Source of the DNA: Planctomycetota bacterium
GTDB taxonomy: Bacteria; Planctomycetota; UBA1135; GCA-002686595
Assembly (NCBI GenBank): GCA_947484275.1
Contig: CANKOY010000020.1
Coordinates: 1-56,307, forward strand
DNA length: 56,307 nucleotides
Reading direction: 5' to 3'
The notes beneath the pieces were generated by a model, which made no database searches, had not been told where the DNA came from, and worked only from the letters and a program-made list of their open reading frames with translations. The translations under genes were made by a program, and so were the position numbers. This document shows, one piece after another, positions 27,301 to 34,107 of the stretch (positions are counted from its first letter, which is position 1; the number at the start of each line of letters is the position of its first letter).

Positions 27301-28068
27301 GGGCAACTGGTCAGCCGTGACAATGGTTCCGGCCGCGCGAAGTCGGACGAGCGCGGCGAATTCGAATTCGAGCGCTTGCAGGCAGGTCGCTACCGGATTT
27401 CCGTACGGCCGCCACGGAGCACTGGACCGGAAGCGCGTTTTGCCCAACCCGTTCCGCTCTCGATCGAGATCGCCGAAGGCGAATTGCGCCGCGATCTCCG
27501 CATCGAACTCGCGCCTGCTCTGGCGATTCTCGGCGTGGCTCGGCGTACGGACGGCGAACCCTTGGAGGGCGTCGAGTTGATCGCCACGGCGGCAGGCAAG
27601 TCCGGTCTGTTGCCTGAGCGCGCCCGCAGCGACCGCGAGGGGCGTTTTCGAATCGACAATCTGCTTCCCGGCACCTACGACATCAACGCTGACAAGGATG
27701 GATTCGCATCGGCGCGCCTCGAGGGCTACACGCTGGGCGAACTGGTCGGGCCGGAGTGCATCCTCGTGCTGGCGGAGGGTGTTGAGGTCAGCGTGCGCGT
27801 GCTCTCTTCCGCAGGCGACCCTGTGGCCGGAGCCAGCGGCCAATTGGTCGCCGCCGGCGGCGGCGCGCGCGGTTTCGCGGACGCGGGTCGGCTGTTGACG
27901 AGCCTGTTCGCGGGCAAAGGTGTCTCCAATTCCAAGGGCATCCTGGAGCTTGGGAATTTCGCGCCTGGGGAGTACGCGCTCGAGGTCTCGCGGGGGAGTC
28001 AGCGCGCGAAACAGACCGTGGTGCTCGAAGAGGGGCCGCCCCAGACGTTCACCGTGCGGCTGAAGTGA
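24400..28068 (+). CDS. Large carboxypeptidase-regulatory-like repeat protein, membrane anchored
   Basis: 1222 aa from ATG 24400. An N-terminal membrane helix (LGWLVAILVVVVALVSVWFLV, about 17-38) leads to an acidic linker, then roughly ten or more tandem beta-sandwich units of the carboxypeptidase-regulatory-like/Cna-B-like kind. Each has the pattern xGRVxDxxGxPxAGAxV...T(D/N)xxGxFxxxxLxxGxYxxxxx; good examples begin at PGKLRGRALDRAGG, GGVVRGRVVDKEGAP and GSGIFGQATDRFGRP. No enzyme motif is seen. Such proteins sit on the extracytoplasmic side and are abundant in some planctomycetes; transthyretin-like folds suggest binding or structural roles. The 102 nt from the divergent EamA start contain no evident terminator. 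The gene that follows starts 34 nt later. Confidence 0.85.
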   Translation: MTGPVERAVHPAGRSALGWLVAILVVVVALVSVWFLVGTPAPRQPADVRGGAPDESIEPDARSLEPTDAAAGRSSLPTNGFELSGGISIPVGVRLSGPGKLRGRALDRAGGVPLAGVRVDLLPLPPAGAQGFGRLLRLANTGDDLSTRVEPIAITGTDSGGNFEFENVRTGHYFIEARGTRHVPDGVAHGRVLASGTGGPIDVWLRSGGRVLGRVENPDGSPAVAVRVAITAGPTFAIEAARTGDIIFLECLSNSEGEFVFCGVPEGPDWQVSASGGAFALTHLPGVAVRAGEDTEVHLRTSRGCQVSGRILSQPGADGDSPSEAPSPLAGAHVGAVPRGLRDLSYVSEILNATHAVTDSSGRYTMNFVPQGEVDVLAIAAGHVPAKGPWVLAHEGGSQVAADFFLPRGPMVRGRIVNSAGAPLAGVVVRWNMVDLRNFNFDFSFAPLLSQAVKGFEFPVSDAEGNFSAGAFAGSAPFRIEFSRIGYQAARVQWDPAQESTLLVTMRAGGAVEGVVMDAVKHTPLTSFRISGEDRVDDEAGAPGRRNPYAGGQEVEDPRGHFRVESVGAGLKGLTFSAPGYLPKLVTELDVTEGETLRGVIVELFPGGVVRGRVVDKEGAPIAGAQVFANAGQEFRADVRRNRDRGPFAGTDGAGTERIGRPEDMPVGMSGFMAQLGLFGDRAVLSRADGSFELGGLKEGQATLYASHRQYVLATADPVLLRAEEEPPEVTLTMSRGSGIFGQATDRFGRPVAGAIVLAVSPANLAGQGNRAGGGLYQGNTDAEGRYSIEHVSAGGYFVLLTRGDEALNPMSFLGTLNFDLVTVPADERVQFDIVDTSSGACRVFGIVSAAGERLSSGSVAAIGFESEGLLGVDFKLAQIKDDGSYEFSGLAPGEYTFQVTELTRGKRPEQIQITVEVSDLPEERIDLALPQGGIEGVVLSRDAGEPIEGCELIIAREDAPRPSGLFGQLVSRDNGSGRAKSDERGEFEFERLQAGRYRISVRPPRSTGPEARFAQPVPLSIEIAEGELRRDLRIELAPALAILGVARRTDGEPLEGVELIATAAGKSGLLPERARSDREGRFRIDNLLPGTYDINADKDGFASARLEGYTLGELVGPECILVLAEGVEVSVRVLSSAGDPVAGASGQLVAAGGGARGFADAGRLLTSLFAGKGVSNSKGILELGNFAPGEYALEVSRGSQRAKQTVVLEEGPPQTFTVRLK

Positions 28069-28102
28069 GCCGCAGCCAACGCCACGGCGTACACTCTCGA
28101 TC

Positions 28103-29122
28103 ATGCTCGCACTGCTGCTGCAGATCTCGCTGTTCGCCTCACCGTTGTACCTCGACGAGCGAGTGCCCGAGAGTCGGTCCGCGCGCGCGCTCTTGGTAGC
28201 GGTGGATCCGAAGGCAACTGACGCTGAGCTGGCGCGCAAGGATTCCGCGCGCCTGGCCCTCGAACTCGCTGGCCAACTGCGAGCCGGCGCCGAGTTCGAT
28301 GCCCTGAAGGCCCGTGCCAATGGCGCCTCGAGTCTGGGCGGCGGCGCGATGCTCGGGACGGTATTCCCCGGCATGCTCGCGCAACCGATCGACGATTTCC
28401 TGTTCCACGCCGCCGAATTGGAGGTCTCGCAGCCGATCGAATCCGGCGCCGGCTTTCAGATCGTCCAGCGCCTCGAGCGCCTCGCCGGTTGCCGCACGAT
28501 CTTCGTGGCGGGCAGCGATGACCCGGCGCGCGCACGGATCGCGGGGTTGGTGCGCGAGTTGTCGTCTGGCGCTGACTTCGCTGAGTTGGCGAGCAAGCAC
28601 TCGGAAGATCCGCTGACGGCTGCACGCGGCGGAGCCCTCGGCATTTTCGAGCGCGGACCGAGCGACATGCTGCTCAAGGCCGCAGCCTTCGAGTTGAAGG
28701 TCGGCACCTTCGGCGGTCCGATCGAATCGCCCCTGGGACTGCACCTGGTCCAGCGCGTGGATCCCGCGAGCATCGATGCCAGTCTCGCCGACGACACGGT
28801 GGCGCGCGTGCGCCTGATCTTGATCGCCTTCGGCGCTGCCCGCGGCGCCGGACTCGATCAAACGCGCGACCTGGAGGCCGCGGAGAAGCTCGCGCGCGAA
28901 TTGGTCCTGAGGATCAAAGCCGGAGAGGACATGGCCGAGCTCGCCGCAGTGCACGACGACGATCGCGGCGGCCGCGGGCGGCGCGGGGATCTGGGCTGGA
29001 TCCGCCGCCGCTCGTCACAGATTCCCTCGGCGCTGGACCGCGCGTTCAGCATGGACGTCGGTGAACTCGCCGAGCCACTGCGGACGGACGCAGGCTGGCT
29101 CGTGCTGCGGCGTGAGCGCTGA
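28103..29122 (+). CDS. Parvulin-repeat protein (three PpiC-like domains, active sites mostly lost)
   Basis: 339 aa, nearly all made of three parvulin-type domains at about 25-130, 130-230 and 230-339. Each shows the helix pattern ARELVxxLxxGxDFAELAxxHSxD, then a G-G-x-LG segment and a final strand (GFQIVQR, GLHLVQR, GWLVLRR). The first His of the PPIase site (normally xHIL) is replaced in all three (ARALLVAV, RTIFVAG, VRLILIAF), and only the middle domain keeps the second His. It therefore probably acts as a chaperone or binding module rather than an isomerase. The short hydrophobic start (MLALLLQISLFASPLYL) could be a signal peptide, but the cleavage site is weak. It follows the repeat protein by 34 nt and may help fold that large extracytoplasmic product. 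Confidence 0.78.
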   Translation: MLALLLQISLFASPLYLDERVPESRSARALLVAVDPKATDAELARKDSARLALELAGQLRAGAEFDALKARANGASSLGGGAMLGTVFPGMLAQPIDDFLFHAAELEVSQPIESGAGFQIVQRLERLAGCRTIFVAGSDDPARARIAGLVRELSSGADFAELASKHSEDPLTAARGGALGIFERGPSDMLLKAAAFELKVGTFGGPIESPLGLHLVQRVDPASIDASLADDTVARVRLILIAFGAARGAGLDQTRDLEAAEKLARELVLRIKAGEDMAELAAVHDDDRGGRGRRGDLGWIRRRSSQIPSALDRAFSMDVGELAEPLRTDAGWLVLRRER

Positions 29123-29188
29123 GACTTCGAAAAGAGTGACGCCATATCACCGCCCGGGTCCACAGGGGCTCGCAGCTCGAGGTTCACC

Positions 29189-29566
29189 ATGCCGCAAACC
29201 GATCTCGCCATACCCACGTTGCCCAGCCGATCCCTGGCTCTGACCGTCGCCTTCTACCGGAGGTTGGGATTCGAGGGCGGAGTGCACGAGTTCAGTGACG
29301 CCTATGCGATCCTGCGGCGCGGCAGCGTCGAACTGCATTTCTTCGCCCATCCAGCGCTCGTGCCCGCGGAGTCCTGCGCGGGGTGCTACATCCGCGTCAA
29401 CGACGTGGACCTCGTCCACGGCGCCTTCGCGGCGAGCCCATTGCCCATGCGCGGCATCCCGCGCATGGACGCCCCGGAGACCAAGCCCTGGGGGCTGCGC
29501 GAGTTCGCGCTCGTGGACCCTGACGGGAACTTGCTGCGCATTGGTCAGGTGCTTCCTAAACAGTGA
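29189..29566 (+). CDS. VOC-superfamily (glyoxalase/bleomycin-resistance-like) protein
   Basis: 125 aa, one complete VOC module: IPTLPSRSLALTVAFYRRLGF at the start, a middle strand VELHFFAHP, and a C-terminal WGLREFALVDPDGNLLRIGQ that matches the bleomycin-binding-protein type closely. Such proteins dimerise and either bind hydrophobic drugs or act as metal-dependent lyases, isomerases or dioxygenases. The substrate cannot be inferred. It lies 66 nt after the parvulin-repeat gene with no visible terminator, and a short membrane-protein gene follows. A resistance role is only one possibility; the fold assignment is secure. Confidence 0.87.
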   Translation: MPQTDLAIPTLPSRSLALTVAFYRRLGFEGGVHEFSDAYAILRRGSVELHFFAHPALVPAESCAGCYIRVNDVDLVHGAFAASPLPMRGIPRMDAPETKPWGLREFALVDPDGNLLRIGQVLPKQ

Positions 29567-29704
29567 TCGGGCACGCGCTGCTGTGTTCCGGGAGAGGGCG
29601 AGCGCGCTGCATCTAGAGCTTCAGCGATGCGGGCGACATGGCCTTTGAGGTCTCGGAGACTTCTGGGCAGGCGCGCGTCGATCTCGGGAGTTCGTCAACC
29701 GGAT

Positions 29705-29947
29705 ATGCAGTTGAAGTTGCCCATGGGAATGGACTCAGGATTCGAGGCTCCGCTTTCCGCAGCGGTTAGCGCAGCCACCCGCCGAGCATGGGTGGGCTGG
29801 ATCGTGCGACTTGTGATCGGCGTCACACTTGTCGCCGTGGCCATCGCACGCAGGCCCGAGATGTGGTGGGTGGCCCTGATCTACGCTCCCTTCCCGTTGT
29901 TCAGCGCCGTGAAGCTGCGTCGGCTACGGTCCCGGGTCCGTCCCTAG
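29705..29947 (+). CDS. Small two-helix membrane protein, unknown function
   Basis: About 80 aa from ATG 29705; in-frame ATGs 18 and 24 nt downstream are alternatives, and the frame is open further upstream. Two membrane helices are visible (WVGWIVRLVIGVTLVAVAIA and MWWVALIYAPFPLFSAVKL) followed by an Arg-rich tail (RRLRSRVRP). I recognise no family. It lies 138 nt after the VOC gene, and the next gene is on the opposite strand. Codon bias looks like that of its neighbours, so it is probably real, but confidence is moderate. Confidence 0.5.
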   Translation: MQLKLPMGMDSGFEAPLSAAVSAATRRAWVGWIVRLVIGVTLVAVAIARRPEMWWVALIYAPFPLFSAVKLRRLRSRVRP

Positions 29948-30139
29948 GGTCCGGTACTGGAAGAACGTCGAGGGTGTCGGCCCGTCTGCGACTTCCTGGC
30001 AAGGCGGATCGACAACGCCTGTTTGTTGCAATTCTCGAAGGAATGCCCACGCAGCCAGGGAGTTGCACGCGGGGCGAGGGTGAAGTTGGCCGAGTTCACC
30101 GCGCAGTGCGCGCACGCGCCGCGGACCGACGCGCACCGC
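29948..30139. other. Intergenic stretch, no gene supported
   Basis: 192 nt between the convergent small membrane-protein gene and small lipoprotein gene. An open frame on the minus strand (about 70 codons) shows no family resemblance and overlaps the end of the membrane-protein gene. I see no clear terminator hairpin with a T-run. Confidence 0.4.
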
Positions 30140-30478
30140 TCACTGCTTGCCGTCGTAGCCCCAGGTGCCGCGCACCGTGGCGAAGCGGATGCCGAAGATG
30201 TCGAGGATCCAATCGAACCAGCCGAGGTGGGGGAGCACGCTCGCGTCTTCGACGTTCATGTTGACCAGGCCCGCGTCGGACGCGTTGTCTCGGGCGATGT
30301 CCACCGCGCGCTTGGGCAAGTCCCAGCCGAGCACCGTGACGGCAATGGCCGAGGAGCGAAACGTCCCCGACGTCTGTGTGTCTCGGTCAAAGGAGAGGCT
30401 GGCGCAGGAACTCGATCCGAGGCCCGTGGCCAGGATCGACACGGTGAGCAAGAGACCGAGCGTGGTTCTGGAACGCAT
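30140..30478 (-). CDS. Small predicted lipoprotein or secreted protein
   Basis: 112 aa from ATG 30478. The leader MRSRTTLGLLLTVSILATGL ends near SSSCAS, a loose lipobox with Ser at positions usually held by Leu/Val and Ala. The mature part has a strongly patterned sequence (AVTVLGWDLPKRAVDIARDN, NMNVEDASVLPHLGWF, DWILDIFGIRFATVRGTWG), which resembles small TRL-like envelope proteins, but I cannot place it firmly. It is divergent from the galactokinase-family gene, with 82 nt between start codons. The 17 extra residues of the longer frame contain no signal features. Confidence 0.65.
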   Translation of the reverse strand: MRSRTTLGLLLTVSILATGLGSSSCASLSFDRDTQTSGTFRSSAIAVTVLGWDLPKRAVDIARDNASDAGLVNMNVEDASVLPHLGWFDWILDIFGIRFATVRGTWGYDGKQ

Positions 30479-30560
30479 GTGAGGACGATAGCCCTGCCCC
30501 GATGGCGATGCCAGGGCGCGAGAACACACGATCGGGCGTCTCCGTCGTTATCTTGAGCCC

Positions 30561-31760
30561 ATGGCGACACGGACGGAGCATTCCAGAGCCCACGGCGAAC
30601 TCCTGGCGCGCCATGCCCGGGATTTCGCCTCGGCCTTCGGGCCCGGAGCGCCGCCGCGTCTGTTTTTCTCGCCCGGCCGGGTCAACCTGATGGGCGCGCA
30701 CCTCGACTACAACGGCGGGCCCGTCATGCCGACGGCCATCGACCGCGGGACATTCTTCGCCGTCAGGGCGCGCGCCGACCGCGGGCTCCTACTGGCCTCC
30801 ACTTCCGAGGCTCGTCGTTTCGCACTCGACCTCGACGGTGCGGCCTTTGCGCGGCAGGGCCATTGGGTCGACTATCCCGCGGGCGTGATAGAGGCCCTGC
30901 GAGGTTTGGCGCCGCGCGCACCGGGGCTTGAGATCCTCTTCGGAGGCAATCTGCCCGTGGGCGCGGGGCTCTCTTCTTCAGCCTCGATCTGCGTCGGCAC
31001 GGCATACGTGCTCGACAAGCTGTGGGAGCTCCAACTTCGCGCGCCCGCGCGAGTCGACGTCGCCCTGCGCGCGGAGCGCGAGTTCGTCGGCGTGCGCTGC
31101 GGAATGATGGATCCATTTGCCGTTGGGCTGGCTCAACCGGGCCACATTCTCTGGCTCGACTGCAAGGACGGCTCGAACGCTCGCCTGCCGCTCGACTCCA
31201 AACGCGTGGCAATCGCGGTGGCCGACACGGGCGTGCGCCGGGAGTTGGCCCAGGGAGCCTTCAACGAGCGCGTGGCCCAGGCTGCTGCGGCCTTTGCGGC
31301 CCTCGCCCCCTTTGAGGTCGGCGCTACCTGCCTGCGAGACATTCCCGCGGGCGTGTTCGAGGCGCGTCGATCGAAACTCGACCCCGTGCTGGCCCGGCGC
31401 GCGGAACACGTCATCACGGAAGTGGCGCGCACTTTCAGCGCGCGACAGGCGCTCGAAGCGAACGACGTGAGTTGCTTTGGCAGCCAAATGTTCGCGGCCC
31501 ACAGGTCCCTGCGCGATCTCTACGACGTGAGTTGCCCGGAACTCGACGTGCTGGTCGATGCTGCGGGCGAAGCCTCCGGCGTACTTGGATCGCGGCTCAC
31601 AGGCGCGGGCTTCGGGGGATGCGTCGTGATCTTGATCGAGGCCGACAAGATTGAATCCGCAGTCGAGCACGTGGCCCGTGGCTTCGAAGTTCGCTTTGGT
31701 CGCCGGCCGCCGATCGATGTATTCGCCACCGACGCTGGCCCGCGGGAAATCAGCACATAA
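30561..31760 (+). CDS. Galactokinase-family GHMP sugar kinase with altered sugar-binding motif
   Basis: 399 aa, the usual galactokinase length. The GHMP ATP loop is LPVGAGLSSSAS (131-142), the catalytic Asp is D184 in CGMMDPFAVG, and the C-terminal motif is SRLTGAGFGGCVVIL. The galactokinase signature, normally GRVNLIGEHTDYNGG, reads GRVNLMGAHLDYNGG here: the sugar-contacting Glu is Ala46 and the following Thr is Leu48, and Gln after the catalytic Asp is Pro185. The fold and phosphoryl-transfer chemistry are secure, but these changes leave galactose as only one candidate substrate. No other Leloir-pathway genes are nearby. The gene ends 4 nt before a strong hairpin. Confidence 0.86.
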   Translation: MATRTEHSRAHGELLARHARDFASAFGPGAPPRLFFSPGRVNLMGAHLDYNGGPVMPTAIDRGTFFAVRARADRGLLLASTSEARRFALDLDGAAFARQGHWVDYPAGVIEALRGLAPRAPGLEILFGGNLPVGAGLSSSASICVGTAYVLDKLWELQLRAPARVDVALRAEREFVGVRCGMMDPFAVGLAQPGHILWLDCKDGSNARLPLDSKRVAIAVADTGVRRELAQGAFNERVAQAAAAFAALAPFEVGATCLRDIPAGVFEARRSKLDPVLARRAEHVITEVARTFSARQALEANDVSCFGSQMFAAHRSLRDLYDVSCPELDVLVDAAGEASGVLGSRLTGAGFGGCVVILIEADKIESAVEHVARGFEVRFGRRPPIDVFATDAGPREIST

Positions 31761-31764
31761 GAAA

Positions 31765-31797
31765 AAGTGCGCCCTCCGCGACGCGGAAGGCGCACTT
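31765..31797 (-). terminator. Intrinsic terminator between convergent genes
   Basis: A GC-rich stem of 15 positions with one mismatch and a 3-nt loop (AAGTGCGCC...GGCGCACTT). On the minus strand it is followed by a T-run (TTTTTCTTA), a classic Rho-independent terminator for the Trp-rich gene whose stop is at 31851. On the plus strand the run after the stem is weak (CTTGTG), so it would end the sugar-kinase transcript less well. Confidence 0.85.
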
Positions 31798-31850
31798 GTG
31801 TCCCAGGCCGAGCCTTCTCGGTAATTTCCGCCTAGGCGATTTCCGTCGGC

Positions 31851-33914
31851 CTACTTTGCATTGAGAGTCTTGGCAGCGTCGTACTGCTGGCGGCGCGCAG
31901 CTTCGAGCAGCAATGCCCCGACCGGCGTCTGACGCAGGGATTCACCCGGGACCGACTCCAGCAGATCCACGGCCGCCGCGGGGCGCGTGCCGAACAGATA
32001 GTTGGCCGCCAACAGCAAACGTGCGTCCTGGTCCGTAGGCCGGTCCTTGAGGTAGGTCTCGAGCACCGCCAACTGCTGGTCGAACTCCTTGGGCTCGCCG
32101 TAGAACGCGTGCTTGTCCACGGGGTTGTCCAGGAGCGTCGGATCCAGCTCGAGCGCCTTGCGCAGGGCGTAGGCGCCGTAGTGGTAATCGCCCGTGGCGA
32201 ACAACGCGTCGGACAGCACCAGGTACAGGACACCTTCGTCAGGCTGGAACTCGATCGCCTTGGCGTAGTAGTGCACCGCGTCGCCAAAGCGGCCTGCGCG
32301 GAAGGCGCTGTCGCCATGGCTCAAGTTCTGCATGGCCGTGCGCGAGGAGGAGGCTCCGGCGGGCGAGAGCAGACGGCTCATGCTCTCGTCAACGACAGGC
32401 GTTCCCGCATCGCCCGTGTCCTCCTCGACGACGCCTTCACCCACAACGGGATCGCCGTAGGCAGGAACCTGCTGAATCACGACCGTGGTCGGAGTCGGAT
32501 CGTCGTAGATCACGACGTGGGCCGGCGAGTGGTTGCTGTACCAGTAGACTGGGAACCACAGGGTGCCCCACCACCAATATGAGCTGGAGTAGGGGTAGCA
32601 GCCCCAGTAGTTGCCGTGCCAGGACCAGTGCCAGTTCCAGTGACCGTGCCAGGTCCACGGATTGCCTCCGGAATGGCAATGGTTGACCCAGGAGGACCAG
32701 TTGTCGTCCCAAGTTCCGTAGCCAACGCCGCTGTGGCCCGACGGCCAGCCGGTGTTGTAGTTGAGGCCAGGATCGACGAGCACGCCGGCGCCAGTGGCGG
32801 CAGCGCTGGCCCCGACGGCATTGCGCGTGCGCTTGGGATTGGCGATGGCCTGATCGCGAAGCGTCGGTTTTTTCTCCGTGTCACCGGCCGCGACCCCGGA
32901 GGGCTTCGCGCTGGCACGGGCCTTCGATAGGCGCGATGCGGGATCCGTCTCTGTGATCGGATCAGCGATCTGCTTGGCGGAAGCTGCGTTGGCCCGCGCC
33001 TTGGCGAGCCGGCTTGCCTCATCGTTTCCAATTCGACCCGTGGCGGGACCCGAGCTCCCTGCCAGGGGGGCGTCGACGTCACCGAGGGCCTTTGCGGTGC
33101 GCCGGTAGCGCGCGCTGATGTCATCAGCGCTCAGATCCACAAACGGCTGAGCTTCGGCGCTCGGCACGCGGGCGGCAGGCCCTGTGCGCAGGGGCGCAGG
33201 CGCAGCACCTCGAACCGGGGTAGGGCTATGGCGCGACAGGCGCAACGCCGAGGGCCCCATGCCAGCCGCGTCGCCGCTCGTGGATCCGATTAGCTTCGGG
33301 AACGCGGGGCGCGGTTGCGCCGGCTCAATCGTCGGCAAACTCTCGCGCCGCTCGCTGGAGCGCGTGCTCCAGGGTCGCGTCGACGGCGCGGGATCGCTGG
33401 CGCCAGAAGATCCTTGGGATCCACCGGATCCAGAATTCGAAGGCCTAGAGGTCGGACGATCCTCGACGCGGGGCAGGTAGCGCACGCCGGAGCCGGAGCC
33501 CGAGTCCGATGTGCTCGGCCGCGAGGGCGTTTCGCGTGTCGGCTGCCCGTAGGTCGGGGGCGCGCTGGGGCTAGGACGCGAAGCCGTGCTCCCGGAACTT
33601 CCGCTCGAAGGACGCGGAGCTTCGTAGCTGGGCTGCGACGGCGTAGGTCGGCTCGGAGGAGGAGTGTAAGTGGGCCTGGGAGCGGGCGCGCTCGGACGAG
33701 GTGCGCTCGGCGGAGCGGAGGGGCGCGGCGAAGGCGCCGACGGCCGCTGGGTCGGGGCGGAAGGACGCGACGAGGATCCGCCTGAAGAACTACCGACTCC
33801 CGAGGAGGACCCCCCAGAGGAGGGCTTCGGCCGCTGGGCGCCGGCGTAGGGAGAGAGCGCAACCAGTCCTCCCAGAGCGAGCGCGAGGCAGGTGAGCAAT
33901 TGGAATCGACGCAT
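31851..33914 (-). CDS. Secreted Pro/Ser-rich protein with Trp/His-rich core and C-terminal TPR
   Basis: 687 aa. The start at 33914 is fixed by GGAG six nt upstream and by a clean signal peptide (MRRFQLLTCLALALGGLVAL...AGA). Residues ~28-190 are low-complexity Ser/Pro/Gly/Arg. Residues ~190-390 are Ala/Ser/Arg-rich with repeated SRLAKARA / SRLSKARA motifs. Residues ~395-465 form a striking Trp/His/Tyr/Gly block (NPWTWHGHWNWHWSWHGNYW). The last ~170 residues contain TPR-like helices (GRFGDAVHYYAKAIEFQPDE). The Trp-rich block recalls short aromatic-rich segments of other secreted planctomycete proteins, but I know no function. A surface or matrix role is a guess. Downstream is a good terminator; upstream are paired direct repeats and a hairpin. 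Confidence 0.83.
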   Translation of the reverse strand: MRRFQLLTCLALALGGLVALSPYAGAQRPKPSSGGSSSGVGSSSGGSSSRPSAPTQRPSAPSPRPSAPPSAPRPSAPAPRPTYTPPPSRPTPSQPSYEAPRPSSGSSGSTASRPSPSAPPTYGQPTRETPSRPSTSDSGSGSGVRYLPRVEDRPTSRPSNSGSGGSQGSSGASDPAPSTRPWSTRSSERRESLPTIEPAQPRPAFPKLIGSTSGDAAGMGPSALRLSRHSPTPVRGAAPAPLRTGPAARVPSAEAQPFVDLSADDISARYRRTAKALGDVDAPLAGSSGPATGRIGNDEASRLAKARANAASAKQIADPITETDPASRLSKARASAKPSGVAAGDTEKKPTLRDQAIANPKRTRNAVGASAAATGAGVLVDPGLNYNTGWPSGHSGVGYGTWDDNWSSWVNHCHSGGNPWTWHGHWNWHWSWHGNYWGCYPYSSSYWWWGTLWFPVYWYSNHSPAHVVIYDDPTPTTVVIQQVPAYGDPVVGEGVVEEDTGDAGTPVVDESMSRLLSPAGASSSRTAMQNLSHGDSAFRAGRFGDAVHYYAKAIEFQPDEGVLYLVLSDALFATGDYHYGAYALRKALELDPTLLDNPVDKHAFYGEPKEFDQQLAVLETYLKDRPTDQDARLLLAANYLFGTRPAAAVDLLESVPGESLRQTPVGALLLEAARRQQYDAAKTLNAK

Positions 33915-33944
33915 TTGATTCTCCGTGGGTGGGCGAGGCACAGA

Positions 33945-33966
33945 TGCCGACCTGGGTTGGTCGGCA
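33945..33966 (-). promoter_or_regulatory. Perfect hairpin in the leader of the Trp-rich gene
   Basis: An 8-bp perfect inverted repeat (TGCCGACC...GGTCGGCA) with a 6-nt loop, ending 30 nt before the start codon. There is no T-run, so it is more likely a leader RNA structure or a protein-binding palindrome than a terminator. The half-site TGCCGA recurs at about 33987-33992. Confidence 0.4.
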
Positions 33967-34006
33967 CTGGTAACTCAGCAAAAGGGGTGCCGAGCCCGTC
34001 GAACCC

Positions 34007-34040
34007 CATCCTAGGGCACGCATGGTCATCCTGGGGCACG
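34007..34040. promoter_or_regulatory. Pair of 14-bp direct repeats, 20-bp period, upstream of the Trp-rich gene
   Basis: CATCCTAGGGCACG (34007-34020) and CATCCTGGGGCACG (34027-34040) match at 13 of 14 positions and are spaced exactly 20 bp start to start, about two helical turns. They lie 93-126 nt upstream of the start codon at 33914 on the minus strand. This geometry suits a regulator binding one DNA face twice. The GGGCACG part recalls half of a sigma-54 promoter, but no matching TTGC box is present. Confidence 0.4.
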
Positions 34041-34107
34041 GAAATGGCCCGGGGGTCGTCGTCGGGGCGTCCCAATCAGTGGCCAGCGTGTCCTGAGGTG
34101 GACAGCC

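Noticed and set aside
29924-30136. 70-codon minus-strand frame that might be a gene remnant
   Set aside because: No recognisable motif, overlaps another gene end, and no ribosome site.
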